Below the pieces are notes generated by a model. The model was not told the origin of the DNA and ran no database searches. It was given only the letters and a program-made list of their open reading frames with translations. Positions 51,479 to 60,399 of a stretch of 64,000 nucleotides of DNA are shown here, one piece after another. Each line of letters begins with the position of its first letter. Position 1 is the stretch's first letter. The DNA comes from Collimonas fungivorans (GTDB taxonomy: Bacteria; Pseudomonadota; Gammaproteobacteria; Burkholderiales; Burkholderiaceae_D), in the NCBI RefSeq assembly GCF_001584145.1, contig NZ_CP013232.1, positions 4,340,001 through 4,404,000 of the forward strand, written 5' to 3'. Made by a program: the position numbers and the translations under genes.

Positions 51479-53074
51479 TTACTGCCCTTGCCGGATGAGA
51501 TCCACCGCTTTTTCAGCGATCATGATGGTGGGGGCATTGGTATTGCCGCCGATCAAGGTGGGCATGATCGAGGCATCGACTACCCGCAGGCCCTGGATGC
51601 CGCGCACCCGCAAAGTCGGATCCACCACGGCGGCCTGGTCGACGCCCATCTTGCAAGTGCCGACAGGATGGTAGACCGTATCGACATGCTGCCTGAGGAT
51701 GGCGCGAATCTGCTCGTCTGATTGCGCATCCGCGGTACGTATGTCGCGAGTGCTGTAGGCAGCCAGCGCCGGCGCCTCAAGCAGTTTGCGCGTCATCTTG
51801 AAAGCGTCCACCATGTCTTCCAGGTCTTGCGGGTGGTCCAGGAACTTGGGATCGATCAGCGGCGCATCCTGCGGGTTGGTGTTGCGCAGACTGACCTCGC
51901 CCTTGCTCTGCGGCCGCAGCAGGCAGACATGGCAGGAAAAGCCGTGGCCGAGGTGCAGCTTGCGTGCATGGTCTTCAACGCCGGCCACGACGAAATGCAA
52001 CTGCAGGTTGGGCGCAGGCAAATCCGGCCGGGTCTTCAAAAACCCGCCGCACTCTGCGAAATTACTGGTGAGCATACCGCGCCGCTCATGGCGGAAGCGC
52101 TTCAGTTCCTTCAGCATGCGCAGCGAACCGCTGGCCGAGATGCCGAAGGTATCCAGGCTGTCCGATTTATGGCAGAACACGAAGTCCGGATGGTCTTGCA
52201 GGTTCTTGCCGACGCCGGGCAAATGATGTCGGACCTGGATGCCGAGCTTGCGCAGTTCAGTGCCGTCGCCGATGCCGGACAACATCAGCAATTGCGGCGA
52301 TTGGAAAGCGCCGGCGGCCAGGATTACTTCGCGCCGCGCACGTAATATGCGCAACATGCCGCCTTGCCTGACTTCGACGCCGACTGCCCGCCCCTGTTCG
52401 ATGATCAAGCGCTCGGCATAGGCGCCGGTTTCCACCCGCAGGTTGCTGCGCGGCCCCAGATGCGGCATCAAGTAAGCGCGTGCGGCGCTCCAGCGTTCAC
52501 CGTTTTTCTGCGTGACCTGGTAAACGCCCAGTCCTTCTTGCTGCTCGGCGTTGAAATCCGGGCTGAGCGGATAACCGGCCTGGCGCGCGGCTTCCAGGTA
52601 GTGCTGCTGGATCGGGTTGTCGCTGCGCAGGTCGCTGACCCATAAAGGGCCGTCCTGGCCGTGCCAGGCGTTGGAAAACTGTTCGTTATGCTCAGATTTC
52701 TTGAAATAAGGCAGCACATCGTCGAACGACCAGCCGCTATTGCCGAGCTGGGCCCAATGATCGTAATCGGAGCGATGGCCGCGGATATAGACCATGGCGT
52801 TGAGCGCCGACGATCCGCCCAGCGCCTTGCCGCGCGGCTGGTAACCGCGGCGGCCGTTGAGGCCAGGTTGCGGCACGGTCTCGAAAGCCCAGTTATTGAT
52901 CCGGGTCGGCACCATGGCAACCGCGCCGACCGGCATCTTCACCATCCAGCTGTCGCCGCTGCCGCCGGCTTCCAGCAGGCATACCGATATTTCGGGATCT
53001 TCCGTCAGGCGGCCTGCCATGACGCTGCCGGCCGAACCGCCGCCTATCACCACAAAGTCGAACTCGTCATTCAC
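51479..53074 (-). CDS. GMC-family FAD oxidoreductase (choline/alcohol dehydrogenase-like)
   Basis: A 531-residue flavoenzyme. The FAD motif GGGSAGSVMAGRL is at 11-23, the GMC signature 1 region RGKALGGSSALNAMVYIRG near 80-98 and signature 2 GAFQSPQLLMLSGIG near 255. The active-site pair is His in YHPVGTCKMG near 465 and Asn in GGNTNAPTIMIAEKA near 510. It resembles BetA-type or alkanol dehydrogenases; no betaine gene is near. Substrate not predictable. Confidence 0.9.
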   Translation of the reverse strand: MNDEFDFVVIGGGSAGSVMAGRLTEDPEISVCLLEAGGSGDSWMVKMPVGAVAMVPTRINNWAFETVPQPGLNGRRGYQPRGKALGGSSALNAMVYIRGHRSDYDHWAQLGNSGWSFDDVLPYFKKSEHNEQFSNAWHGQDGPLWVSDLRSDNPIQQHYLEAARQAGYPLSPDFNAEQQEGLGVYQVTQKNGERWSAARAYLMPHLGPRSNLRVETGAYAERLIIEQGRAVGVEVRQGGMLRILRARREVILAAGAFQSPQLLMLSGIGDGTELRKLGIQVRHHLPGVGKNLQDHPDFVFCHKSDSLDTFGISASGSLRMLKELKRFRHERRGMLTSNFAECGGFLKTRPDLPAPNLQLHFVVAGVEDHARKLHLGHGFSCHVCLLRPQSKGEVSLRNTNPQDAPLIDPKFLDHPQDLEDMVDAFKMTRKLLEAPALAAYSTRDIRTADAQSDEQIRAILRQHVDTVYHPVGTCKMGVDQAAVVDPTLRVRGIQGLRVVDASIMPTLIGGNTNAPTIMIAEKAVDLIRQGQ

Positions 53075-53238
53075 TGTGCGTCTCCCGCTCTGGTTATATT
53101 TATGCGGCTGGACAAGCCAACGGCAACAAATTTAACAGCTGCGGGAAGATCGCGCCATGTGGTGAGTTAGAGCATTTGTTTCAATTACGCAAAATATCCA
53201 ATCGAGAAAATATTCAATCGGGCAATGCTGCAATAGCT

Positions 53239-53463
53239 TCAGTGCGCTTTCGACATGACCACCAGCCACTTGCGAAACAGCAATATCTCAAGATGCCCAG
53301 CCTGGATGCCGGCATTGCATTCGACGACGGGGTTGCTTCGATAGAGGCGCTTGTAGAAATCGCGGCAGATGAACAGCTCACGCTTGCCGAAGCGCATCAG
53401 GATTGAGGAAGGGGTAGACTCCATACCAAAGCGGGAGCCGGAGGTAATATCCAAGTTCGTCAT
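53239..53463 (-). CDS. small hypothetical protein under a LexA box
   Basis: A 74-residue protein I do not recognise. It has a high content of Arg, Phe and Leu in FGKRELFICRDFYKRLYRSN, no signal peptide, and ends RKWLVVMSKAH. It is supported by its position: a near-consensus LexA site lies 47-66 bases upstream of the ATG on the same strand. A second start (Met14) is possible at 53424. Ribosome binding site is weak. A small SOS-induced regulator or toxin is conceivable. Confidence 0.5.
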   Translation of the reverse strand: MTNLDITSGSRFGMESTPSSILMRFGKRELFICRDFYKRLYRSNPVVECNAGIQAGHLEILLFRKWLVVMSKAH

Positions 53464-53509
53464 GGCAGCAATTCCAATCTCGTTGAAGGGAATTACACTG
53501 TACCATAAC

Positions 53510-53529
53510 TACTGTATATGCATACAGTA
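53510..53529 (-). promoter_or_regulatory. LexA (SOS) box
   Basis: The 20-base sequence is TACTGTATATGCATACAGTA, a perfect palindrome with CTGT-N8-ACAG and matching the enteric LexA consensus at nearly all positions. It sits upstream of the small gene at 53239-53463; the GMC gene and the other neighbour are oriented so that they are less likely targets. Confidence 0.75.
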
Positions 53530-53595
53530 AATTGCAGTGTGTCTGTTTTTAGTCACGCCGCAGGCCAGGGGGCCGGCAGCGTGGCCTGATGCTAA

Positions 53596-53916
53596 TCAAC
53601 GGCGCCAGCCGCGGTCATGCCAGTAATGGTCATGCCAACCGCGGCCTCCGCGCCAGTAACCCGGACGGCCGTAATAAGCCGGCGGATAGTAGCCAGGAGC
53701 GCCGTACACCACGACCGGAGGCGGCCGCACATATACTGGCGGCGGCGGTGCGTAGTAGACAGGCGGTGGTGCGTAATAGACTGGCGGCGGTGCGTAATAA
53801 CCAGGTCCGGGCACACCGATATTCACCGACCAATGGGCTCCGGCAAACGCCGGGGCTGCCGAGAACAGGCTGACGGCAAGCAGTCCGAGCAGGGCAACGC
53901 GCATGGGATTTTTCAT
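53596..53916 (-). CDS. secreted Tyr/Pro-repeat protein
   Basis: A 106-residue exported protein. Signal peptide MKNPMRVALLGLLAVSLFSA ends near AFA-GAHW. The mature part consists of tandem YYAPPPV/VYYAPPP units (about 40-65), then valine/proline and a Gly/Trp/His/Arg-rich tail (RGGRGWHDHYWHDRGWRR). Such proteins are common in beta-proteobacteria as YXWGXW- or PXPXV-type small exported proteins of unknown role; the histidine-rich tail could bind metal. ATG 53916 is chosen because it begins the signal peptide. Confidence 0.75.
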   Translation of the reverse strand: MKNPMRVALLGLLAVSLFSAAPAFAGAHWSVNIGVPGPGYYAPPPVYYAPPPVYYAPPPPVYVRPPPVVVYGAPGYYPPAYYGRPGYWRGGRGWHDHYWHDRGWRR

Positions 53917-54053
53917 GGCAGGTCTCGATGGCTTTGAGTTAAACATAACTATATTTAACCTAATTTTCGAAGGCTGCGCTAGGTACAAGTCGTAAGGCCT
54001 GTAACAACATGTATCTCTCTATGTGAATTGTGGCTTTTTTCGCACAAGCAGAC

Positions 54054-54704
54054 TTAATCGATCGCCAAGTCCTGGCGCTTGTACCGGGCGATGGCGACCA
54101 AGGCCAGAGCGATCAGGAAAAATCCCATCAGCAGCATGGCGGCATTGGCCATCACCCGCGGATAACCGAGCTGGATGACATTCAGGAACGGATAGGGATA
54201 AAACCCTGACATGCCGCCGCGCACCATTGCCATTACAAAATAAGCCAGCGGGTAGACCAGCCACAGCAGGCTGTCTTTTGCCTGCAAGCCGTCCTTTGCG
54301 GAAAACAGCAGCCAGTACAAAACGAACAGCAAGGGCACCACGGTATGCAAACCCTCGTCCGACAGCCGGTGCAGGCCGGTGAACGGCGCGTGGTTGCGCA
54401 GCAGCAGGTTGTAACCGAGGCCGACAATGATGATGTACAGGGTCATTGCCGTGAGCACGCCGGGCCGGGAAAAGAAGCGGCCGGGCGTGGAATCCGGCCT
54501 GAGCAGCAGCAGCGTGCAGCACACCGCCAGCAGGACATTGGTCAAGATGGTCAGGTAGCCGAACATGCGCCAGACGGCTTCGCCGTAGGTCATGCCCTTG
54601 GCCAGCAGGATCGGAATGGAAATGGAAAATTGCGCGGCGATGGAAAACCATGCGACCAGCGTAATCAGCAGCAGCAATAACTGCGGTGCGGTAGCTTTTT
54701 TCAT
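54054..54704 (-). CDS. Pr6Pr-family membrane protein
   Basis: A 216-residue integral membrane protein with six predicted helices. The features FGYLTILTNVLLAVCCTLLL, a central IVGLGYNLLLRNHAPFTG and GFYPYPFLNVIQLGYPRV fit the Pr6Pr (FAR-17a/AIG1-like) family. Function is unknown. The start Met at 54704 is chosen as it precedes the first helix. It lies 30 bases after ribE on the same strand. Confidence 0.82.
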   Translation of the reverse strand: MKKATAPQLLLLLITLVAWFSIAAQFSISIPILLAKGMTYGEAVWRMFGYLTILTNVLLAVCCTLLLLRPDSTPGRFFSRPGVLTAMTLYIIIVGLGYNLLLRNHAPFTGLHRLSDEGLHTVVPLLFVLYWLLFSAKDGLQAKDSLLWLVYPLAYFVMAMVRGGMSGFYPYPFLNVIQLGYPRVMANAAMLLMGFFLIALALVAIARYKRQDLAID

Positions 54705-54735
54705 GAGCGAATTCCGGGCATCTGGACTGGCCGTC

Positions 54736-55362
54736 TTAAGCAGCAATGCCCTGGTCGACGCTCAGCATGCGCTCCACATAGCGTGCGATCAGGTCCACTT
54801 CCAGGTTGACCTGCTTGCCGGCTTGCAGATGTTTCAGCGTCGTCACTTCAATCGTGTGCGGGATCAGGTTGATCGAAAACAGGCAGCCGTCGGCCACGTC
54901 GTCGACCCGGTTTACCGTCAGCGACACGCCGTTGACCACCACCGAACCCTTGTAGGCGAAATATTTGGCGAGATCGCGCGCAGCCTTGATCACCAGCTCC
55001 CAGGACTCCCCCACCGGCTCGAATTTCTGCACCAGCCCGAGGCCGTCGACATGACCCGACACCAGGTGGCCGCCCAGGCGGTCGGCCAGGGTCAGGGCCT
55101 TTTCCAGGTTGACCTCGCCGGCAGCGTCGAGGCCGACGGTACGGTTCAGGCTCTCGCGCGAGACGTCGACTTCAAAGCCGCCGGCGCTCTTCTCGACCAC
55201 GGTCATGCAGGCGCCGTTCAGGGAAATCGAATCACCGAGCGCGACATCAGCCAGCGACAAGGCGCCGGCGTCGATCTGCAGCCTGACGCCGTCCTCGGCA
55301 CTAGAGCCCAGCGGTTTAACGGAAGTGATTTTGCCGACGGCAGCGACGATACCAGTGAACAT
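54736..55362 (-). CDS. ribE: riboflavin synthase, alpha subunit type
   Basis: A 208-residue trimeric riboflavin synthase made of two lumazine-binding repeats. MFTGIVAAVGKI begins the first, and the second begins near residue 98 with KALTLADRLGGHLVSGHVDG. GACMTVVE and VNGVSLTVN are the paired motifs. It dismutates lumazine to riboflavin. It follows ribD by 17 bases, so they are co-transcribed. The name ribC is also used for this gene. Confidence 0.94.
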   Translation of the reverse strand: MFTGIVAAVGKITSVKPLGSSAEDGVRLQIDAGALSLADVALGDSISLNGACMTVVEKSAGGFEVDVSRESLNRTVGLDAAGEVNLEKALTLADRLGGHLVSGHVDGLGLVQKFEPVGESWELVIKAARDLAKYFAYKGSVVVNGVSLTVNRVDDVADGCLFSINLIPHTIEVTTLKHLQAGKQVNLEVDLIARYVERMLSVDQGIAA

Positions 55363-55379
55363 GATGACAATATAAAAAA

Positions 55380-56468
55380 TTAACGGAATCGTGCAAGGAT
55401 ACGCAAATCCTCGCCAACCTGCTTGATTTCATGGAATTTCAGGCTCAGCTTGTGGTCCAGGTTCTCCAGCGCCGGCAAGCTGAACATGCCGCGGCCATCG
55501 CCCAGGATGGAGGGCGCCAGGTAGACCAGCAATTCGTCGACGCAATGCTCGCGGATCAGCGAGGCATTCAGCTTGGAGCCGGCTTCGACATGCAATTCGT
55601 TGATCTGGCGTTTACCGAGTTCGAGTATCACCTGCGGTAAATCGACCTTGCCGTCAGCGTTCGCCAGCACCACGACCTCCGCGCCTTGCTGCTCCAGCAA
55701 AGCCTGTTTTTCCGCATCGATGGTAGCGCTGAAAATCAGGTTGCCGCCACCGACCAGGATTTTTGCATCCGGACTGATGCTGAGCTTGCTGTCGACGATC
55801 ACCCGCAGCGGCTGCCGCGGCAGCGGCGGCACGGTACGCACCGTCAGCTGCGGATTGTCTTCTTTCACGGTGCCGATGCCGGTCAGGATGGCGCCGGCGC
55901 GGGCGCGCCACATATGGCCGTCGTCGCGCGCCGCCTGCGAGGTGATCCACTGGCTCTGGCCGTTATGCAGCGCGGTCTTGCCGTCCAGGCTGGCGGCCAC
56001 TTTCAGCCTGACCCAGGGTTTGCCGGTTTGCATGCGCGTGAAAAACCCGATGTTCAGCTCGCGCGCCTGCGTTGCCAGGACGCCTGATTCCACCGCGATC
56101 CCTGCCGCCTGCAGGCGCGCCATGCCCTGCCCTGCCACCAGCGGATTGGGATCGTCCATCGCCGCCACCACCTTGGCCACGCCGGCCCGTATCAAAGCGT
56201 CGGCGCAAGGCGGCGTGCGGCCGAAATGACTGCACGGCTCGAGCGTGACGTAGACGGTGGCGCCGCGCACATCGTAGCCCTTGGCAGCGGCATCCTGCAA
56301 CGCCTGGATCTCGGCATGGTTGCCGCCCGGCGGCTGGGTGAATCCGCTGCCGATGACCTGGCCGTCCTTGACGATCACGCAGCCGACCGCGGGGTTCGGC
56401 GCGCTCGACAGCAGACCGTTTTCGGCAAGCCGCAGGGCTTGCGACATCAACTGTTCAACCGCGGTCAT
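55380..56468 (-). CDS. ribD: bifunctional riboflavin deaminase/reductase RibD
   Basis: A 362-residue enzyme for two early steps of riboflavin synthesis. The deaminase domain (1-145) has the zinc motif GGNHAEIQAL and PCSHFGRTPPC. The reductase domain (150-362) has VRLKVAASLDGKTAL and the RIVDS-type LRVIVDSKLSISP. No FMN riboswitch is seen upstream; the gap to pilW is 111 bases. Confidence 0.95.
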   Translation of the reverse strand: MTAVEQLMSQALRLAENGLLSSAPNPAVGCVIVKDGQVIGSGFTQPPGGNHAEIQALQDAAAKGYDVRGATVYVTLEPCSHFGRTPPCADALIRAGVAKVVAAMDDPNPLVAGQGMARLQAAGIAVESGVLATQARELNIGFFTRMQTGKPWVRLKVAASLDGKTALHNGQSQWITSQAARDDGHMWRARAGAILTGIGTVKEDNPQLTVRTVPPLPRQPLRVIVDSKLSISPDAKILVGGGNLIFSATIDAEKQALLEQQGAEVVVLANADGKVDLPQVILELGKRQINELHVEAGSKLNASLIREHCVDELLVYLAPSILGDGRGMFSLPALENLDHKLSLKFHEIKQVGEDLRILARFR

Positions 56469-56579
56469 GGGAAAAACCTGGAAATCATGAAAAAGCCGTC
56501 AGAAAGGAGAGATGCAATGATTGTACAAAATATGCCGCCGCCATCGTTAATTAATATGCGATGCCGCCTATAAGCCTGT

Positions 56580-57503
56580 TCAAGGCATGATGGCAGCGCG
56601 GTTGCGCAGGGTGACCACCCGTTTGAATACCGCCCGCAGATGGCGGTCGCTGGCCAGCCTGGTGCCGCCGGCGCAATCGACATAGCGCTGCGGCTCGATG
56701 GCCTGCTGGTTCTCGCCGCGCAACTGCAGGCACAGGCCGATGCGCACCACACGTTCCCAGTTTTGCCGCTGGTCATCGGACAAGGCGGCTACTTGCGTTG
56801 CGTTCAGGAACTGGCGCGGCGTTGCCTCACCAGCGGCAGCCACGCCATAGGTCAGCTGCAAGTCTTCGACGTTGCTGAGCACCGGCTGCGCGTTGCGGTT
56901 GCCCTGGCAATAAAGGGAATTTGCGCTGACGCCGACACGCGCAGCCACAAAATAAAGATTGCGCGCGATAGTCACCTGCGGTCCCAGCATATAGGCCGGA
57001 TGGTCGGGCGGCACGGCAATCGGGGCCAGCTTCGCGCCATTGCAGTCAACGCCGGCGCCGCTGGGCGGATCGGAATAGTCATCCGAGCGGTAACTGACTT
57101 CGAAAGCGGCCATCCCGGCCTCCGGGCTGCACGAGAAATCTTTCTCTCCCGGTCCCAGCGGCTTGACGAAACCGTGCTCGCAGCCGCGCAAGCCCAGCGC
57201 CGGCGTGCCGTCGCTGAGGATGAAATCGGTGACGGGCGCCGTGCCTGCGGGCGAGATTGCGCTCACCACATTGCCGAACCAGGCTTGCCGTAGATCTTTT
57301 TCCATCAGGGTCATGGCGTAGTTGCCGTCCTGGTACAGGCGCCGCTTGTCTTCGTTCAGGCGGAAGCTGGCTTTGCCGCTCAGGTAGAGCGTCGTGCTCA
57401 GCAACAGCAGACCGGAAGCAATCGCCAGCGCCACCAGCAACTCCACCATCGACAGTCCTCCATGGAGCCAAGCTTGCCTGCGGCGGCTGACGATGTTCAG
57501 CAT
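56580..57503 (-). CDS. pilW: PilW-family minor pilin
   Basis: A 307-residue type IV pilus minor pilin. The prepilin site is GGLSMVELLVALAIASGLLL, with cleavage after the second Gly. The long C-terminal part has paired cysteines (GCEHGF, DFSCSP, VDCNG, LYCQG) fitting disulfides. ATG 57503 overlaps the fimT stop by seven bases. pilV, pilX, pilY1 and pilE, which usually accompany it, are missing before ribD. Confidence 0.88.
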   Translation of the reverse strand: MLNIVSRRRQAWLHGGLSMVELLVALAIASGLLLLSTTLYLSGKASFRLNEDKRRLYQDGNYAMTLMEKDLRQAWFGNVVSAISPAGTAPVTDFILSDGTPALGLRGCEHGFVKPLGPGEKDFSCSPEAGMAAFEVSYRSDDYSDPPSGAGVDCNGAKLAPIAVPPDHPAYMLGPQVTIARNLYFVAARVGVSANSLYCQGNRNAQPVLSNVEDLQLTYGVAAAGEATPRQFLNATQVAALSDDQRQNWERVVRIGLCLQLRGENQQAIEPQRYVDCAGGTRLASDRHLRAVFKRVVTLRNRAAIMP

Positions 57504-58051
57504 TCGCTGGCATCCGGTTTGAGGTTGATGCGGCCGGTGTTGGCGATGCATATCCTGCGTGCAAATTCGCCGTTGTGGCTGATGACCAGGTTCGTGAAGC
57601 TGCTGCTGGCGTTGCCGCCGCTGTTGTAGGTGATCGTCGTCCTGCCGGCGTCGGCCTGGACATTCTCATCCAGTGCGCCCTGCCGCGATAGAATCTGCCG
57701 GCTATCGGCTACCAGCACCAGCCAGCCGGCGCCCCAGTCGCCGCCGGCGCGCGTGGCCGTGGCCGCCGCGCTGCACAGCGCATCGGCAGAGTCTGCATCC
57801 ATGCTGCGGCAGACCAGCACCGCGCGGCCGCGCTGGATGGCTTCGCTGCGCGCCAGGGTAAGCGCGGCGACCAGCTGGCTGATATCGGCGGCCAGCCGGT
57901 TCTGGATCACGAACGCCCGCATCGACGGCAAAGCCAGGCCCAGCAGGATGCTGGCGATCGCCAGCGCGATCATGAGCTCGACCAGGGTCAAACCCGAATC
58001 CGGCGCAATGCCTGTTGCGCCATCGGGCACGGACGATCGCGGCAAAAACAT
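57497..58051 (-). CDS. fimT: GspH/FimT-family pseudopilin
   Basis: A 184-residue minor pilin. The prepilin motif is DSGLTLVELMIALAIASILL near 19-38, followed by the FimT/GspH beta domain with VLVCRS, GWLVLVAD and FARRICIANTGRI. It starts a two-gene minor-pilin unit with pilW. It is separated from nrdR by a strong terminator. Confidence 0.88.
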   Translation of the reverse strand: MFLPRSSVPDGATGIAPDSGLTLVELMIALAIASILLGLALPSMRAFVIQNRLAADISQLVAALTLARSEAIQRGRAVLVCRSMDADSADALCSAAATATRAGGDWGAGWLVLVADSRQILSRQGALDENVQADAGRTTITYNSGGNASSSFTNLVISHNGEFARRICIANTGRINLKPDASEC

Positions 58052-58108
58052 GAGGGGCTCCTAGTCACCGAATTTTTATTTCATTTTTATTAACCATTCT
58101 GACAAAAA

Positions 58109-58135
58109 AATAGCGCCGGACTAAGCGGCGCTATT
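58109..58135 (-). terminator. terminator of nrdR
   Basis: AATAGCGCCG (58109-58118) and CGGCGCTATT (58126-58135) form a 10-bp stem. On the minus strand it is followed by TTTTTTT. It separates glyA-nrdR from the pilin genes. Confidence 0.9.
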
Positions 58136-58147
58136 GTATTTAAGAAT

Positions 58148-58615
58148 TTACTTCCGTCGGCTCGGCGGCCCGGAAAACTCTTCGATCATGTTCTGGAATT
58201 CCGCGACGTCTTCAAAGCTCTTGTAGACCGAGGCAAAACGGATATACGCGATCTTGTCCAGGCGCTTGAGTTCCCGCATCACCAGCTCGCCGACATGGCC
58301 GGACAGCACTTCGCGCTCGCCGCTCGACAGCAGTTTTTCCTTGATGCGCTGCAGGGCCTCGTCCAGCGCCTCGACCGATACCGGCCGCTTGCGCAGGGCC
58401 AGCATCAGGCTGGCGCGCAGCTTGAGCGGATCGAAATCGGTGCGGCTGCCGTTCTTCTTGACGATCACCGGCATCGCCAGCTCTATCCGTTCGAAGGTGG
58501 TGAAGCGTTTGTCGCATTGCATGCAACGGCGCCGGCGCCGGATCGAATCGCCCTCTTCCGACACGCGCGTGTCGAGCACCTGGGTTTCTTCATGCTGGCA
58601 GAATGGACATTTCAT
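58148..58615 (-). CDS. nrdR: transcriptional repressor NrdR
   Basis: A 155-residue repressor of ribonucleotide reductase genes. An N-terminal zinc ribbon has [11 protein letters not shown] and MQCDKRF. An ATP-cone domain (about 47-140) begins [14 protein letters not shown]. Length is exact for the family. It follows glyA, as in many beta-proteobacteria. Confidence 0.95.
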   Translation of the reverse strand: MKCPFCQHEETQVLDTRVSEEGDSIRRRRRCMQCDKRFTTFERIELAMPVIVKKNGSRTDFDPLKLRASLMLALRKRPVSVEALDEALQRIKEKLLSSGEREVLSGHVGELVMRELKRLDKIAYIRFASVYKSFEDVAEFQNMIEEFSGPPSRRK

Positions 58616-58726
58616 GATGGCGGTAATCCGAAAGTGATTGCAACAGGCTGTGTCGGCAGTTCCATCTCTACATTATTCCTTTTCGTGGCCGCGCGCCAAA
58701 CTGGCCAGACTGGCGTCATATGGAGC

Positions 58727-58802
58727 ATGGGCCCGGGCAGAAGCTGCACCGGGCCCATGACTTCTCTCGATTGCCGGCCTGCCCTGCGGCACACCGGCAA
58801 TC
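58727..58802. other. two hairpins between glyA and nrdR
   Basis: ATGGGCCCGG (58727-58736) pairs perfectly with CCGGGCCCAT (58749-58758). GATTGCCGG (58769-58777) pairs with CCGGCAATC (58794-58802), the latter directly after the glyA stop. No T-run follows either one, so they may be mRNA-processing or stability structures rather than terminators. Confidence 0.5.
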
Positions 58803-58808
58803 GCTGCA

Positions 58809-60056
58809 TCAGGCTGCGTATACCGGGAAAGCGTCGGTCAGTTTCCTGACTTCGGCCTTGACCCGTTCGATGGTCGCTGCGTCATGCGGGTTGTCCAGCA
58901 CATCGGCGATCAGGTTGCCGACCTTGGTCGCTTCAGCTTCCTTGAAACCGCGGGTAGTGAAAGCCGGGCTGCCGACACGGATGCCGGAAGTGACGAACGG
59001 CTTTTCCGGATCGTTAGGGATGGCGTTCTTGTTGCATGTCATGTGCGCTGCGCCGAGGATCGCTTCGGCTTCCTTGCCGGTGATCTTCTTGGCGCGCAGG
59101 TCGACCAGCATCACGTGCGATTCGGTGCGGCCGGAAACGATGCGCAAGCCGCGTGCGATCAATGCTTTCGCCAGGGCGTCGGCATTCTTCACCACCTGCT
59201 GCTGGTAAGCCTTGAATTCCGGCGTCAGCGCTTCCTTGAACGCCACTGCCTTGCCGGCGATGACGTGCATCAGCGGGCCGCCCTGGATGCCTGGGAAGAT
59301 CGCCGAGTTGATGGCTTTCTCGAACTCGGCCTTCATCAGGATGATGCCGCCGCGCGGGCCGCGCAGGGATTTGTGGGTAGTCGACGTCACGAAGTCGGCG
59401 TGCGGCACCGGATTCGGATATTCGCCGGCAGCGATCAGGCCTGCGTAATGCGCCATGTCGACCATGAAGTAAGCGCCGACCGCCTTGGCTACTTTAGACA
59501 TGCGCTCGAAGTCGATGCGCAGGGCGTAGGCCGAGGCGCCGGCGATGATCAGCTTTGGCTTCTTTTCGTGCGCCAGGCGCTCGAAGGCTTCGTAATCGAT
59601 TTCTTCTTTTTCATTGAGGCCGTAGGACACTACGTTGAACCACTTGCCGGACATGTTCAATGCCATGCCGTGCGTCAGGTGGCCGCCTTCGGCCAGCGAC
59701 ATGCCCATGATGGTGTCGCCTGGCTTCAGCATTGCAAAAAACACGCCCTGGTTGGCTTGCGAGCCGGAGTTAGGCTGGACGTTGGCGGCTTCGGCGCCGA
59801 ACAGTTGCTTGACGCGGTCGATCGCCAGCTGCTCGGCGATGTCGACGAATTCGCAGCCGCCGTAATAACGCTTGCCTGGATAACCTTCAGCGTACTTGTT
59901 GGTCAGCTGCGTGCCTTGCGCTTCCATCACGGCAGGCGAAGTGTAGTTTTCCGACGCGATCAGCTCGATGTGTTCTTGCTGGCGGTGGTTTTCTTTCTGG
60001 ATGGCGCTCCACAATTCCGGATCGACATTGGCGATGGTATGGTTTTTTTCGAACAT
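58809..60056 (-). CDS. glyA: serine hydroxymethyltransferase
   Basis: A 415-residue PLP enzyme interconverting serine and glycine with tetrahydrofolate. The PLP lysine lies in [15 protein letters not shown] near 229. [13 protein letters not shown] near 98 and SGSA-type [12 protein letters not shown] near 50-60 are typical. ATG 60056 has GGAG six bases upstream; the open frame extends a further four codons. It heads the glyA-nrdR unit. Confidence 0.95.
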   Translation of the reverse strand: MFEKNHTIANVDPELWSAIQKENHRQQEHIELIASENYTSPAVMEAQGTQLTNKYAEGYPGKRYYGGCEFVDIAEQLAIDRVKQLFGAEAANVQPNSGSQANQGVFFAMLKPGDTIMGMSLAEGGHLTHGMALNMSGKWFNVVSYGLNEKEEIDYEAFERLAHEKKPKLIIAGASAYALRIDFERMSKVAKAVGAYFMVDMAHYAGLIAAGEYPNPVPHADFVTSTTHKSLRGPRGGIILMKAEFEKAINSAIFPGIQGGPLMHVIAGKAVAFKEALTPEFKAYQQQVVKNADALAKALIARGLRIVSGRTESHVMLVDLRAKKITGKEAEAILGAAHMTCNKNAIPNDPEKPFVTSGIRVGSPAFTTRGFKEAEATKVGNLIADVLDNPHDAATIERVKAEVRKLTDAFPVYAA

Positions 60057-60335
60057 GTGATACTCCAATCGATAAGGGTGTGCCTAAATCGAATGAGGGC
60101 CAGGGTATTTTGGAATGCGGCAGCCTCAGTCGTACTTTCCATTAGGGCTGCCCAGGCGCACGGCGGATGAAATCTCACGCTTCCCGGTGGATGCCCACCT
60201 TTTGCCGAAAGCCGCTGCGATCTTGTGAATCCGCGCGGTCCGGTTTTTTCGCCAGTCACGTGAGACGAAATGGTGCGGCTATTGTAAGCGAAGCACCTGG
60301 TTTGGGCAAGATTGGCCCGGACTTCGACACTGGAT
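60057..60335. promoter_or_regulatory. glyA upstream region
   Basis: This 280-base gap must hold the glyA promoter. GACTGGCG near 60247 and surrounding bases gave no clear -35/-10 pair by eye. I see no glycine riboswitch core or other RNA that I can support. Confidence 0.3.
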
Positions 60336-60362
60336 AAAAAAAGCCGCCCGAAGGCGGCTTTT
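60336..60362 (-). terminator. terminator of the TonB-dependent receptor gene
   Basis: GCCGCC and GGCGGC (60343-60348 and 60353-60358) with tetraloop CGAA, flanked by A-run and T-run, giving TTTTTTT on the minus strand. Confidence 0.88.
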
Positions 60363-60399
60363 GCATGAAATTTTCCAAAAAGGCAACAATTTCGGATAG

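Noticed and set aside
53176..53406. 76-residue frame on the plus strand
   Set aside because: It overlaps the minus-strand small gene; the LexA box and orientation favour the minus-strand frame, and this one has no ribosome binding site.
58612..58809. 65-residue frame between glyA and nrdR
   Set aside because: It covers two strong hairpins, has no ribosome binding site and an odd composition; it is more likely untranslated spacer.
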